Shown one piece after another: positions 17,571-24,429 of a stretch of DNA of 64,000 nucleotides. Each line of letters opens with the position of its first letter. Position 1 is the stretch's first letter. Under the pieces are notes generated by a model. It searched no databases. It was given only the letters and a program-made list of their open reading frames with translations, and was not told the origin of the DNA. The position numbers and the translations under genes were made by a program. The stretch spans positions 2,728,001 to 2,792,000 of the forward strand of contig CBDEGU010000012.1 in assembly GCA_965238045.1 (NCBI GenBank). Reading direction: 5' to 3'. The DNA is from CBDEGU01 sp965238045. GTDB taxonomy: Bacteria; Acidobacteriota; Terriglobia; Bryobacterales; UBA6623.

Positions 17571-18794
17571 ATGCTGATCAAGATTGAAAAACTAGTCTAC
17601 GGGGGCAGTGGCCTCGGGCGCGCGGACGGACGCGTGGTGCTCGTGCCGTTTGTGCTGCCGGGCGAGGAAGTCGAAATAGAAACGGTTCGCGAAACGCGCG
17701 GTCTGGTCCATGCCCGGGCCATGGAATGGCAGCAGCGGTCGCCGTCGAGAGTTCCGCCCGAGTGCCCCGTCTTCGGGCAGTGCGGCGGCTGTCACTACCA
17801 GCACATCCCCTACGCCGATCAACTCGACTACAAGCGCCAAATCCTTATCGAAACCTTGGCCCGAGTCGGTAAGATCAAGTGGAGCGGCGAGGTCAAGATC
17901 GTCTCCAGCGAGCCCTGGGGCTATCGCAACCGCACCCAATTGCGCGTTGCCAAGAAAGACCGTCAGAACGCGGCCGTCGGATTCATGGCTCCGGCCTCCC
18001 ATCGTCTCGTCGCCGCCGGCGCCTGCCCGATCAACGCGCCGCTGCTCGACCAGGCTCACGAGGCCTTGCTGAGAATGAGCGAGGATCGCCGCTTCCCGAA
18101 GTCTCTGCGAGAGATTGAATTCTTCACCAACGATACCGACCTGCAGGTGAACATTCTCGAAAGCGACCCGCCATCGGTCAAGCGCTTTTTCTCTTGGTGC
18201 GAGGAAGTGATTCCCGGATTCTCCACCGGGGATTCGATCGACTACCGGGTCGGCGAAGACGTCTTCCGTGTCACGAACCGGTCGTTTTTTCAAGTGAATC
18301 GTTTTCTCATTGAGGATCTCGTCCGCGAGGCGGTCGGTGGTGCTTCCGGAGCCGTCGCGCTCGACCTTTTCGCGGGCGTGGGTTTATTCACCTTGCCGCT
18401 GGCTCGAGCCTTCGAGCGGGTCGTCGCGGTGGATACAAGCCGCGGCGCGAGTGGGGATTTGCGTCACAACCTCGAACGCGCCGGGGCGCGGGCGCGCGTT
18501 GTGAATCTCAACGTCGCCAACTATCTGATGGAGGCCGGCCAAGCGCCGGATTTCGTCATCGCCGATCCACCCCGATCCGGCTTGGGCGCGGCGGTGACGA
18601 GGGAACTTGTGCGTCTCCAAGCCGCACGGCTAGCCCTAGTCTCATGCGATCCCGCGACATTGGCCCGCGATCTGGCTCCGCTCCTCGCCGGTGGCTACCA
18701 GATCGACTCGCTGACGCTGATCGACCTGTTCCCCCAGACCTTCCATATCGAGACGGTCGTCAGGCTGAGTTGCCGACAGGCCGGGCCGGCGTAG
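17571..18794 (+). CDS. rlmD: 23S rRNA (uracil-C5)-methyltransferase, RumA/RlmD type
   Basis: 407 residues. An N-terminal TRAM RNA-binding domain (about 1-55) leads to an iron-sulfur site, CPVFGQCGGCHYQ, with the fourth Cys in AGACPINAP. This cluster marks the RlmC/RlmD side of the family rather than TrmA. The SAM-dependent domain has ALDLFAGVGLFTLPLA and VIADPPRSGLG, and the catalytic Cys lies in LALVSCDPATLARDL. The start at ATG 17571 gives a normal TRAM N-terminus; longer upstream extensions have no family support. The RlmC versus RlmD assignment is not certain. Confidence 0.85.
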   Translation: MLIKIEKLVYGGSGLGRADGRVVLVPFVLPGEEVEIETVRETRGLVHARAMEWQQRSPSRVPPECPVFGQCGGCHYQHIPYADQLDYKRQILIETLARVGKIKWSGEVKIVSSEPWGYRNRTQLRVAKKDRQNAAVGFMAPASHRLVAAGACPINAPLLDQAHEALLRMSEDRRFPKSLREIEFFTNDTDLQVNILESDPPSVKRFFSWCEEVIPGFSTGDSIDYRVGEDVFRVTNRSFFQVNRFLIEDLVREAVGGASGAVALDLFAGVGLFTLPLARAFERVVAVDTSRGASGDLRHNLERAGARARVVNLNVANYLMEAGQAPDFVIADPPRSGLGAAVTRELVRLQAARLALVSCDPATLARDLAPLLAGGYQIDSLTLIDLFPQTFHIETVVRLSCRQAGPA

Positions 18795-18848
18795 ATGGGC
18801 GCCAGCCTCGAGACTTTGTTTCGAGGCCGTCAAGAAACAGCCCGGGTG

Positions 18849-18882
18849 GCCAGAGCACGACGCGCGCGGGTCGTGCTCTGGC
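18849..18882. terminator. perfect 13-bp hairpin between convergent genes
   Basis: The arms GCCAGAGCACGAC (18849-18861) and GTCGTGCTCTGGC (18870-18882) pair perfectly around an 8-base loop. It lies between the ends of rlmD (+) and the receiver gene (-), as expected of a bidirectional terminator, although no T-run is present. Confidence 0.6.
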
Positions 18883-18923
18883 GGTAGCCGTCGGCCCGCT
18901 TCGCGCGCCGACCCGCCTTCTTA

Positions 18924-19343
18924 TTACTGACTGCGACCCGCCGCCGCCCAATCTGAATAGTTATTCTCGCGCGCATGCCGAGCCCGCAGCGCCCCTTCCA
19001 TCGTTCGGCGCACTTCATCCGTCTTAAACGGCTCGATCAGCAGATCGTAGGCGCCGCGCCATAGGACTTCAGACCATAGATTTTCGTCCGCTTGCGGCGA
19101 AGTGACTACAACGCTCGCTTTCATGCCGCTGTCCACCAGGAAGCGCAACACGTCACACCAGTTTCCATCCGGCAGCGAAACCTGCGTGATGACGACTTGC
19201 ACCGGAGGAGCCGTCTTTAATAGCCGCCGTGCCTCGGTGCAATTTCCAACTAAGAGGATTTCGAAATTCAGCGATTCAAGTGAGTGAAGAAGCGGCCGAC
19301 GGCGCTCTTCTGGCATGACCACTAGGGCCAATGAGTTTTCCAT
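18924..19343 (-). CDS. stand-alone receiver-like protein lacking the phospho-acceptor Asp
   Basis: 139 residues with the alternating pattern of a response-regulator receiver domain and no output domain. The expected acidic pair at the end of strand 1 is replaced (LALVVMPEERR). The phospho-acceptor position reads VVITQVSLPDGNW, with Gln where Asp is normally found. The conserved Thr/Ser (SVVVTSPQ) and Lys (LIEPFKTDEV) remain. It is probably not phosphorylated in the standard way. The start at 19343 (MENSLALVV) puts the domain at the N-terminus; longer versions add an unrelated Arg/Gly-rich tail. Confidence 0.7.
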   Translation of the reverse strand: MENSLALVVMPEERRRPLLHSLESLNFEILLVGNCTEARRLLKTAPPVQVVITQVSLPDGNWCDVLRFLVDSGMKASVVVTSPQADENLWSEVLWRGAYDLLIEPFKTDEVRRTMEGALRARHARENNYSDWAAAGRSQ

Positions 19344-19716
19344 TTCGTCCCCAAAACAACTCCTTCTTGGGAAGTTCCCGGGCCAGGAAACAGGGTCGGA
19401 GCCCGGCCGGCGACCCGCGATTCGGCCGCCGCCGCGAAGCCTGCATCCGCACACGGACTGTCTAATTTATAGTATCGTCGGTTCCGCATCCTAACGTCAA
19501 TTTTTCGGCGGATTTTTTTTCAGACCCAATAGAAATGTCCCTTGGTTCGTAGGAGAGAGTCGTCGTCGGGGCTGTGGGAATCGTGACGCGACCCCCCAGA
19601 CAAGATGAGTCGCCAGGCAGGAGAATCCCGTTGACCCGAAGACAATGGCTTCAGATGGCGGCCGCGACACCGCCGGCGGCGACTGGAAGATCTTGGCCCG
19701 CATGGGAGTTCGCGCG
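19344..19716. other. intergenic stretch upstream of the receiver gene
   Basis: No complete gene was seen. It holds the 5' region of the minus-strand receiver gene, a T-rich tract (about 19500-19520), and the start of a small Tat-leader-like frame listed separately. Confidence 0.5.
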
Positions 19717-19789
19717 TTACGAATCAGGACGGATCGAGTGGCCGAGTGATTGGAAGGATCGAAAGCGCAACGGAAGTTCCGCGGTGTGA
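19631..19789 (+). pseudogene. 52-codon frame with Tat-leader-like start, probable remnant
   Basis: A TTG start at 19631 has AGGAGAATCCCG upstream. It opens with LTRRQWLQMAAATPPAAT, which resembles a twin-arginine signal peptide. The rest (about 34 residues) is hydrophilic and stops inside the convergent DUF5668 gene. It may be the beginning of a lost exported protein, or chance. Confidence 0.25.
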
Positions 19790-20148
19790 GGCCAGCGAAG
19801 TTCCCTCGCATCCCCGCTCAGATCCTCGCTCAGAGAGCAGCGAAACCGGTTGCCCCACTCGATGAAATACGCATCGCCGTGCTCGAGTGCATGAATGGCC
19901 GAACCGAGCAGGCAGATCAGCGCCGCGACGAGGAACGTGGTTGCGCCGAAGGCTGCCGGCGCGGGCCGCCGCATCCACGCCGCGGTGCCCAATTCCGCGA
20001 GGCGCAAGCCGCCCCAGGCGATGAGTATCCACGGCCAGGTGTCGGCGAGCAGCGCCGGAAGCGAGAAATTCGGATGGAAATTCCTGTACAGAAAGACAAC
20101 GCCAAGAACAATGAGAAAGATGGGACCGGCCAGGGATTTGCGCGTCAT
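19717..20148 (-). CDS. DUF5668/LiaI-LiaF-like membrane protein
   Basis: 143 residues. The first half (SLAGPIFLIVLGVVFLYRNF...TWPWILIAWGGLRLAE) has the paired short hydrophobic hairpins of the LiaI-LiaF-like transmembrane region, and a third segment lies at about residues 67-88. The C-terminal third is soluble. It is the last gene of the sigma-factor operon. Related membrane modules belong to envelope-stress sensing in other bacteria, which is only suggestive here. Confidence 0.65.
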   Translation of the reverse strand: MTRKSLAGPIFLIVLGVVFLYRNFHPNFSLPALLADTWPWILIAWGGLRLAELGTAAWMRRPAPAAFGATTFLVAALICLLGSAIHALEHGDAYFIEWGNRFRCSLSEDLSGDARELRWPHTAELPLRFRSFQSLGHSIRPDS

Positions 20149-20232
20149 GTGTGCCAGCCTTACAGGTGCTACATTCGGGGCGGAGGAAAGAAGGCCCGCG
20201 GCCGAATCCCTTCCCGGATCACTTGGTACTGT

Positions 20233-20460
20233 TCACCGCCCGGCGCCGTTCCGCCACCGGGAACCTTTCCGGCGCTCGGCCCCGTATTCGGCGAGCTTGC
20301 CGGCGCCGGCCAGAATCAGCAACAACGGCCAGGTCGCCACGACGGCGTATCCGCCCGAGTATTCAAGCAGGAACAGTGAACCGCAGAGAATCAGCAACAG
20401 CGAGCCCCATATCACCCGAATCATATACAACGCGTTCGAGGTTCGCGAATCGCCGGTCAT
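20233..20460 (-). CDS. small DUF5668-like membrane protein
   Basis: 75 residues with two hydrophobic segments (MIRVIWGSLLLILCGSLFLL and AVVATWPLLLILAGAGKLAE), the same hairpin pattern as in the two flanking genes. It lies 40 bp downstream of the B-box/DUF5668 gene and 84 bp upstream of the next one, all on the minus strand. It is probably part of one transcript. Confidence 0.6.
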   Translation of the reverse strand: MTGDSRTSNALYMIRVIWGSLLLILCGSLFLLEYSGGYAVVATWPLLLILAGAGKLAEYGAERRKGSRWRNGAGR

Positions 20461-20499
20461 GATGAATTCCTAGAATTCCTTGCCTGGGTTCTCTCTTGG

Positions 20500-21375
20500 C
20501 TAACCGGCGCCGGGGGCCGTGATGCTCTCGTCGCGCCCGGTTTCTTCGGATTCGGATGCGGGGCCGGATGCGGGGCCGGGCAACGCGGCCGTCGTCGCGG
20601 TGGTTGTCGCATCGGGTGCGGGAAGCGGACTCGGCGGCGGAGTCTGGCGGAAGCCGCGCGACATCGTCCCTTCATTGCGCCGGGCATTGTCGGTGATCGT
20701 TTGGTACAGCAGATAGACGCCGAAAACGATGAGCAGGACGGGCCAATAGGGCGCCAGACTTCGGATTCTCCAATAACCCAGAGATTCGAGAAGGAACAAC
20801 ACACCGGTGACGATCAAGACCACGCCGGCGGCCGGCCCGCGCGCGGCCTGGCGCGCGAAACCAGCCAGGCCGCTAAACTCATCGACTTGCTCGCCTCGTT
20901 GTAGCGCACTGGCGGTACGAAAGGCCTCGATCGGCATGTAGAAATAGACCAGCGCCGTGAACATAGCTAAGAGAGGCGTCAAAGCGCGAAGGCCGCCGCC
21001 GGCGAGCAGCGCCACGAGGCCGCCGAAGATCACGACGTGCACAACGGCCTTGGCGTATTGACCGTTGTAGACCGCTCCCACGCCCGGGATCAATCCCAGC
21101 AGGAGCGCCAAGACCCTTGACGGCGCCTCGGCGACAGCGGCTCGGCTCGGCGCTTGGCCGGCGGAGCCGGCCGGCCCGCCGCCGGCCAAGCGCGGCGCGT
21201 CTTCCGGTGGCGCTTCGCCGGGACGCCCGCTGCCTTCCATTTCATGAAACTTCGCCATGCAATTCATACAGTGGACAATGCCGCGCCACTCCTGCCTGCA
21301 ATCCACGCAAAGCGCCGCGCCGCACTCGCGGCAAAAGCCCGAGGCCGGCACTTCTGGATGGACTGCACAGTTCAT
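20500..21375 (-). CDS. B-box zinc finger membrane protein with DUF5668 segment
   Basis: 291 residues. The N-terminus has a B-box-type zinc finger (CAVHP, CRECGAALCVDCR, VHCMNC). A Pro/Gly/Ala linker, a hydrophobic region (LALLLGLIPGVGAVYNGQYA, then two more segments), and a LiaI-LiaF-like hairpin (GVVLIVTGVLFLLESLGYW, YWPVLLIVFGVYLLY) follow. It ends in a Ser/Thr/Pro/Ala-rich tail. The start codon overlaps the anti-sigma stop by 4 bases, so the genes are translationally coupled and likely work in one pathway. Confidence 0.7.
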   Translation of the reverse strand: MNCAVHPEVPASGFCRECGAALCVDCRQEWRGIVHCMNCMAKFHEMEGSGRPGEAPPEDAPRLAGGGPAGSAGQAPSRAAVAEAPSRVLALLLGLIPGVGAVYNGQYAKAVVHVVIFGGLVALLAGGGLRALTPLLAMFTALVYFYMPIEAFRTASALQRGEQVDEFSGLAGFARQAARGPAAGVVLIVTGVLFLLESLGYWRIRSLAPYWPVLLIVFGVYLLYQTITDNARRNEGTMSRGFRQTPPPSPLPAPDATTTATTAALPGPASGPASESEETGRDESITAPGAG

Positions 21376-21968
21376 GGCGTTCCCTCCGCCGGAGAGGGCG
21401 ATTCCGGTTTCTGTGGTGCATCGGCTCGGCCAGGTTCTTCACCAGCGCCGACGGCGGCGGTCCACGCCGAAACGCTCTCGTACACCTGAACTCCCTGGAC
21501 CCAAGCATCGCCGAAGCTTCCTCTCACTTGCCGCACGATCGCCAACGGATCCTCGCCCGCTTTCCATCTCTGGGCCATTTTCTGCCCGGACAAAGTCATC
21601 AAGGAGAACGAAACCAGCGACAACGCGATACTCATGGCGAAGCGCGGTTCGAGCAAGGGATGAAGGAGCGGTCTCATCCGGCCGAAAATTCCAGCTCCCG
21701 CCGCCGCGCCTCCAGCACCGGCCACGGCCCGCTGGCCCGCGCCGGCGGGCGAGCCCAGCGTATCGCCGAGGATGGCCGCGACCAGATCCGGCGGCGGCTC
21801 CACGCTCGGCGCTTGCCGCAGAACGCGCAGCGCCAGCTCGGCATCCTCAAGCGATCGCTTGCACTCCTGGCAATCGGCGGCATGGCGCTCGAACCGGATC
21901 TGCTCATCCGAGCCGAGCACCCCGTCCAGGTACTCGCCGACCCGCTCCTGGAAGCCGCGGCACCTCAT
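21372..21968 (-). CDS. zinc-finger anti-sigma factor
   Basis: 198 residues. The N-terminal zf-HC2-type motif has a His-x3-Cys-x2-Cys (RHAADCQECKRSLEDAE) preceded by CRGFQERVGEYLDGVL. A Gly/Ala linker, one transmembrane segment (about 110-128, FAMSIALSLVSFSLMTLSG) and an extracytoplasmic tail follow. Its start overlaps the sigma-factor stop by 4 bases. Anti-sigma factors of this type bind and silence their cognate ECF sigma. It is intact. Confidence 0.85.
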   Translation of the reverse strand: MRCRGFQERVGEYLDGVLGSDEQIRFERHAADCQECKRSLEDAELALRVLRQAPSVEPPPDLVAAILGDTLGSPAGAGQRAVAGAGGAAAGAGIFGRMRPLLHPLLEPRFAMSIALSLVSFSLMTLSGQKMAQRWKAGEDPLAIVRQVRGSFGDAWVQGVQVYESVSAWTAAVGAGEEPGRADAPQKPESPSPAEGTP

Positions 21969-22624
21969 GGGACCACCCCCAGCGCCCTGAGGTGTTTAGC
22001 TAGATCTCGTCGTCCGCGATGGAGGCGGGATTTCACCGTACCCTGGGGTATTCGCAGCACGCCGGCGATTTCCTGGTACTCCATTTCGTGCAGGTCTCTC
22101 AGGATCACGGCCTCGCGCAGTTCCAGCTTCATCCGTCCCAGCGCCAGCCGCAACACGTCACCGGCCTCGCGGGCGGCCAGCAAGTGGTCGGCTCTGCCGC
22201 CGCTCACTGTCGTCTCCCGCAGCGTGGGCGGGTGATCCTCGATCGATTCCAGTACTCTATGTTTGCGGTTCTTGCGGTAATGGTCGATCAGCAGGTTGCG
22301 GGTCAGCCGAAGGAGCCAGGTGCGGAACGAACCTGCTGTTGGATCGTAGCTGTCTAGTCCGCGGTAGACACGGAGGAAAACCTCCTGCGTCAGGTCGCTG
22401 GAGTCCTCGGCGCGGCCCGTGAACCGGTAACATGTGGCGTAGACCAGACGGGTGTGGGAGCGGACCAGTTGCTCCCAGGCGCCCCCGTCTCCTGTCAAGC
22501 AACGGCGAACCAGTTCCGCCCACCGCTCGAAGTCCTCGCGCGCCACCTGCTCGGACAGCGTTCCGTCGGCACGGTCTGTGCCCCAGGCGGCAGGCCATGG
22601 GTGGACAAGTACGTTCGAAGCCAT
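21965..22624 (-). CDS. ECF-type RNA polymerase sigma factor
   Basis: 219 residues from ATG 22624; a longer start at 22789 is open but adds sequence without domain support. Region 2 shows YATCYRFTGRAEDSSDLTQE and VFLRVYRGLDSYDPTAGSFR. Region 4 shows LREAVILRDLHEMEYQEIA and the helix-turn-helix VLRIPQGTVKSRLHRGRRDL. It heads a five-gene minus-strand operon with its anti-sigma factor, a B-box membrane protein and two DUF5668 proteins. ECF sigma factors commonly activate their own operon. I could not identify the target promoter. Confidence 0.88.
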   Translation of the reverse strand: MASNVLVHPWPAAWGTDRADGTLSEQVAREDFERWAELVRRCLTGDGGAWEQLVRSHTRLVYATCYRFTGRAEDSSDLTQEVFLRVYRGLDSYDPTAGSFRTWLLRLTRNLLIDHYRKNRKHRVLESIEDHPPTLRETTVSGGRADHLLAAREAGDVLRLALGRMKLELREAVILRDLHEMEYQEIAGVLRIPQGTVKSRLHRGRRDLAKHLRALGVVP

Positions 22625-23056
22625 GGTCGTGATCCCTAGCCTACCAAACGAGGTTGCAGGCGCCAAAGTTCCATCTTTCTTGCGCCCGTTTTCTTTCACC
22701 CGGCTCTTGCCGGTCTCCCGCCATGCTCTGCATACAGTGTAGACACAATCGCCGGGGTTTGAAATGGCGGGGTTGCCCGCGTTCGTCATCGCCTCATTCT
22801 TGATGGCGAGCCAGGACGCGCACGCCTGTCATCTTCGTAAGATAGAATCTAAGGACTAGCCCGCATTTCTCACCACCTGACGACCGAAGCACATGACAGG
22901 CCCGCCACTACTTCGTTGTGCTTGCTTGCCGTGCTCAACGTACTGTCAAGTACGCCTGCGCTCGTCAAGCGGCGCGCGCCTCGTACTGGCGCGCCTCTCA
23001 CGCACTTCGCTTCGCCACGTGGTGAGAAAAACGGGCTGGCTGGCAAGATCGTTCGC
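22625..23056. other. divergent intergenic region, sigma operon / nrdR
   Basis: No gene was seen. The left part (22625-22858) should hold the sigma operon promoter; no clear consensus was found. The right part is the inverted-repeat-bounded element at 22859-23036. Confidence 0.5.
22859..23036. repeat. 178-bp element bounded by 18-bp inverted repeats, in the nrdR leader
   Basis: GCCCGCATTTCTCACCAC (22859-22876) and GTGGTGAGAAAAACGGGC (23019-23036) are inverted with 16 of 18 matches. A related segment, CGCACTTCGC.TCG.CA, occurs at 23001 and again after nrdR at 23577-23607, so nrdR is flanked by similar sequence. It may be a non-autonomous mobile unit or a long leader stem. Confidence 0.65.
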
Positions 23057-23530
23057 ATGACCTGTCCTTTTTGCTCAAATGTAGACGACAAGGTCGTTGA
23101 CTCGCGGGAAAGCAGGGAAGGGTCCGCGATCCGCCGGCGCAGAGAATGTCTTCAGTGCGGGCGGCGCTTCACCACGTACGAGCGGATTGACCAAGTCCCC
23201 TACATGGTGATTAAGAAAGACGGCCGCCGGGAAAAGTTCGATCGCCAGAAGGTGCTCAACGGGCTGCTGCACGCCTGCGAAAAACGTCCCGTGAGCATGG
23301 GACGGCTCGAAAAACTTGTGAACGAAGCTGAATCCATGGTCGCCGAATCCCCGGATCGTGAGTGCTCCACGGTGGCGATCGGCGAGCGCCTCTTGGAACG
23401 CATCCGGCAGATCGACAAGGTTGCCTACGTGCGCTTTGCCTCGGTCTATCGAGACTTCCAAGATGAAGAAGAGTTTCTCAGCGAACTCACCGCCCTGATC
23501 CAGCAGAAGAAATCCGACGAGAGCGGCTGA
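23057..23530 (+). CDS. nrdR: transcriptional repressor NrdR
   Basis: 157 residues. A zinc ribbon (MTCPFCSNVDDKVVDSRES...CLQCGRRFTTYERI) is followed by the ATP-cone (VIKKDGRREKFDRQKVLNGL). NrdR senses ATP/dATP and represses ribonucleotide reductase genes. The ATG at 23057 is the family start; the frame is open upstream but that part is repeat DNA. No ribonucleotide reductase gene lies in the window. Confidence 0.95.
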   Translation: MTCPFCSNVDDKVVDSRESREGSAIRRRRECLQCGRRFTTYERIDQVPYMVIKKDGRREKFDRQKVLNGLLHACEKRPVSMGRLEKLVNEAESMVAESPDRECSTVAIGERLLERIRQIDKVAYVRFASVYRDFQDEEEFLSELTALIQQKKSDESG

Positions 23531-23549
23531 CGCCGGCGTCTTGCCGGCG
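23531..23549 (+). terminator. GC hairpin after nrdR
   Basis: CGCCGGC-GTCTT-GCCGGCG forms a perfect 7-bp stem immediately after the stop codon. It is followed by GGCTTCTC, which is only weakly T-rich. Confidence 0.45.
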
Positions 23550-23644
23550 GGCTTCTCAAGGCTTACGGGCAGCCCACGCACTTCGCCTCGTCAGTGATGA
23601 GAGAAGCGAGTTAAGATAGAAACAGTAAGGGATCGGGAATAGGC

Positions 23645-23986
23645 ATGGAAGCTTGGGAAGCAGCAATTCAGGCGGCGCAGTCGCGCAAGGCCGAAACAAT
23701 CGTGGTGCTCAATATTATCGAGGTGAGTTCGTTCACCGAGAAGTTCATTATCTGCACGGGGACCAATACGCGTCAGTCCCGGGCCATATCCGACGCCATT
23801 GAGCAAGATCTCAAGCAAGAGGGCTACCGCCCGCTGGGCGTCGAGGGCCGTCAAAACGGTCAGTGGATCCTGATGGACTACGGCGACTTCCTGGTTCATA
23901 TTTTCTCGCCCGCGGCCCGTAAGTTCTATGACCTCGAGCGTCTCTGGCGGAAGGCCCCCCGCGTCCCGATTTCCGAGGCGGCCTAG
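23645..23986 (+). CDS. rsfS: ribosomal silencing factor RsfS
   Basis: 113 residues of the RsfS/Iojap family, which binds L14 on the 50S subunit and blocks subunit joining in starvation. Family landmarks are AETIVVLNIIEVSSFTEKF, FIICTGTNTRQSRAISDAIE, NGQWILMDYGDFLVHIFSP and RKFYDLERLW. It is followed by rlmH, the common rsfS-rlmH pairing. Confidence 0.94.
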   Translation: MEAWEAAIQAAQSRKAETIVVLNIIEVSSFTEKFIICTGTNTRQSRAISDAIEQDLKQEGYRPLGVEGRQNGQWILMDYGDFLVHIFSPAARKFYDLERLWRKAPRVPISEAA

Positions 23987-24015
23987 ACGGGCTCGGACAA
24001 GTTTTTCCGGCAGGC

Positions 24016-24420
24016 GTGAAAATCCATCTTCTCTACATCGGCAAACGGCGCAGCCGGGAGGCGAATCTGCTTGCCGAGGACTACGCCAGGCGCATTGGGC
24101 GCTACTGCACGTTTCGGATGGCCGAGATTAAGAACGAGAAGGCGGCCGAGGCCTACGGCCGGGCCGTCAAGGTCGTTCTCGATCCCGGCGGCGAGACGCT
24201 CAGTTCCCGGTAGTTCGCGAAATTTATCGAAACCAGCTCCGGCGAGATCGCCTTCTTTGTCGGCGGCGCGGACGGCTTCTCCAGCTCCTTTCGCGACGGC
24301 GCCGATCGTGTACTGTCACTTTCGAGGATGACGCTGCCCCATGAACTAGCGCGAGTCGTTCTGGCCGAGCAGATCTACCGGGCGTTTGCGATCCTCGGCA
24401 ATCATCCCTACGCCCGCTGA
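24016..24420 (+). pseudogene. rlmH: 23S rRNA pseudouridine methyltransferase RlmH with in-frame amber codon
   Basis: The GTG at 24016 opens RlmH (MKIHLLYIGKRR...LDPGGETLSSR). Codon 66 is TAG (24211-24213). The same frame then continues without shift through FAKFIETSSGEIAFFVGGAD and MTLPHELARVVLAEQ to YRAFAILGNHPYAR and TGA, completing a full 134-residue RlmH. The amber position is normally Glu or Gln in a LSSxEFA context, so a single GAG or CAG to TAG change is the simplest history. Other genes here use TAG as a true stop (nfeD, lipA, lnt), so general recoding is unlikely. The gene is a recent nonsense allele, a suppressed gene, or a sequencing error. Confidence 0.85.
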
Positions 24421-24429
24421 ACAAGCGCC

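Noticed and set aside
24016..24420. Genome-wide UAG recoding (pyrrolysine-type code)
   Set aside because: Several conserved genes here (nfeD, lipA, lnt, the IS256 transposase) end properly at TAG, so TAG is a working stop.
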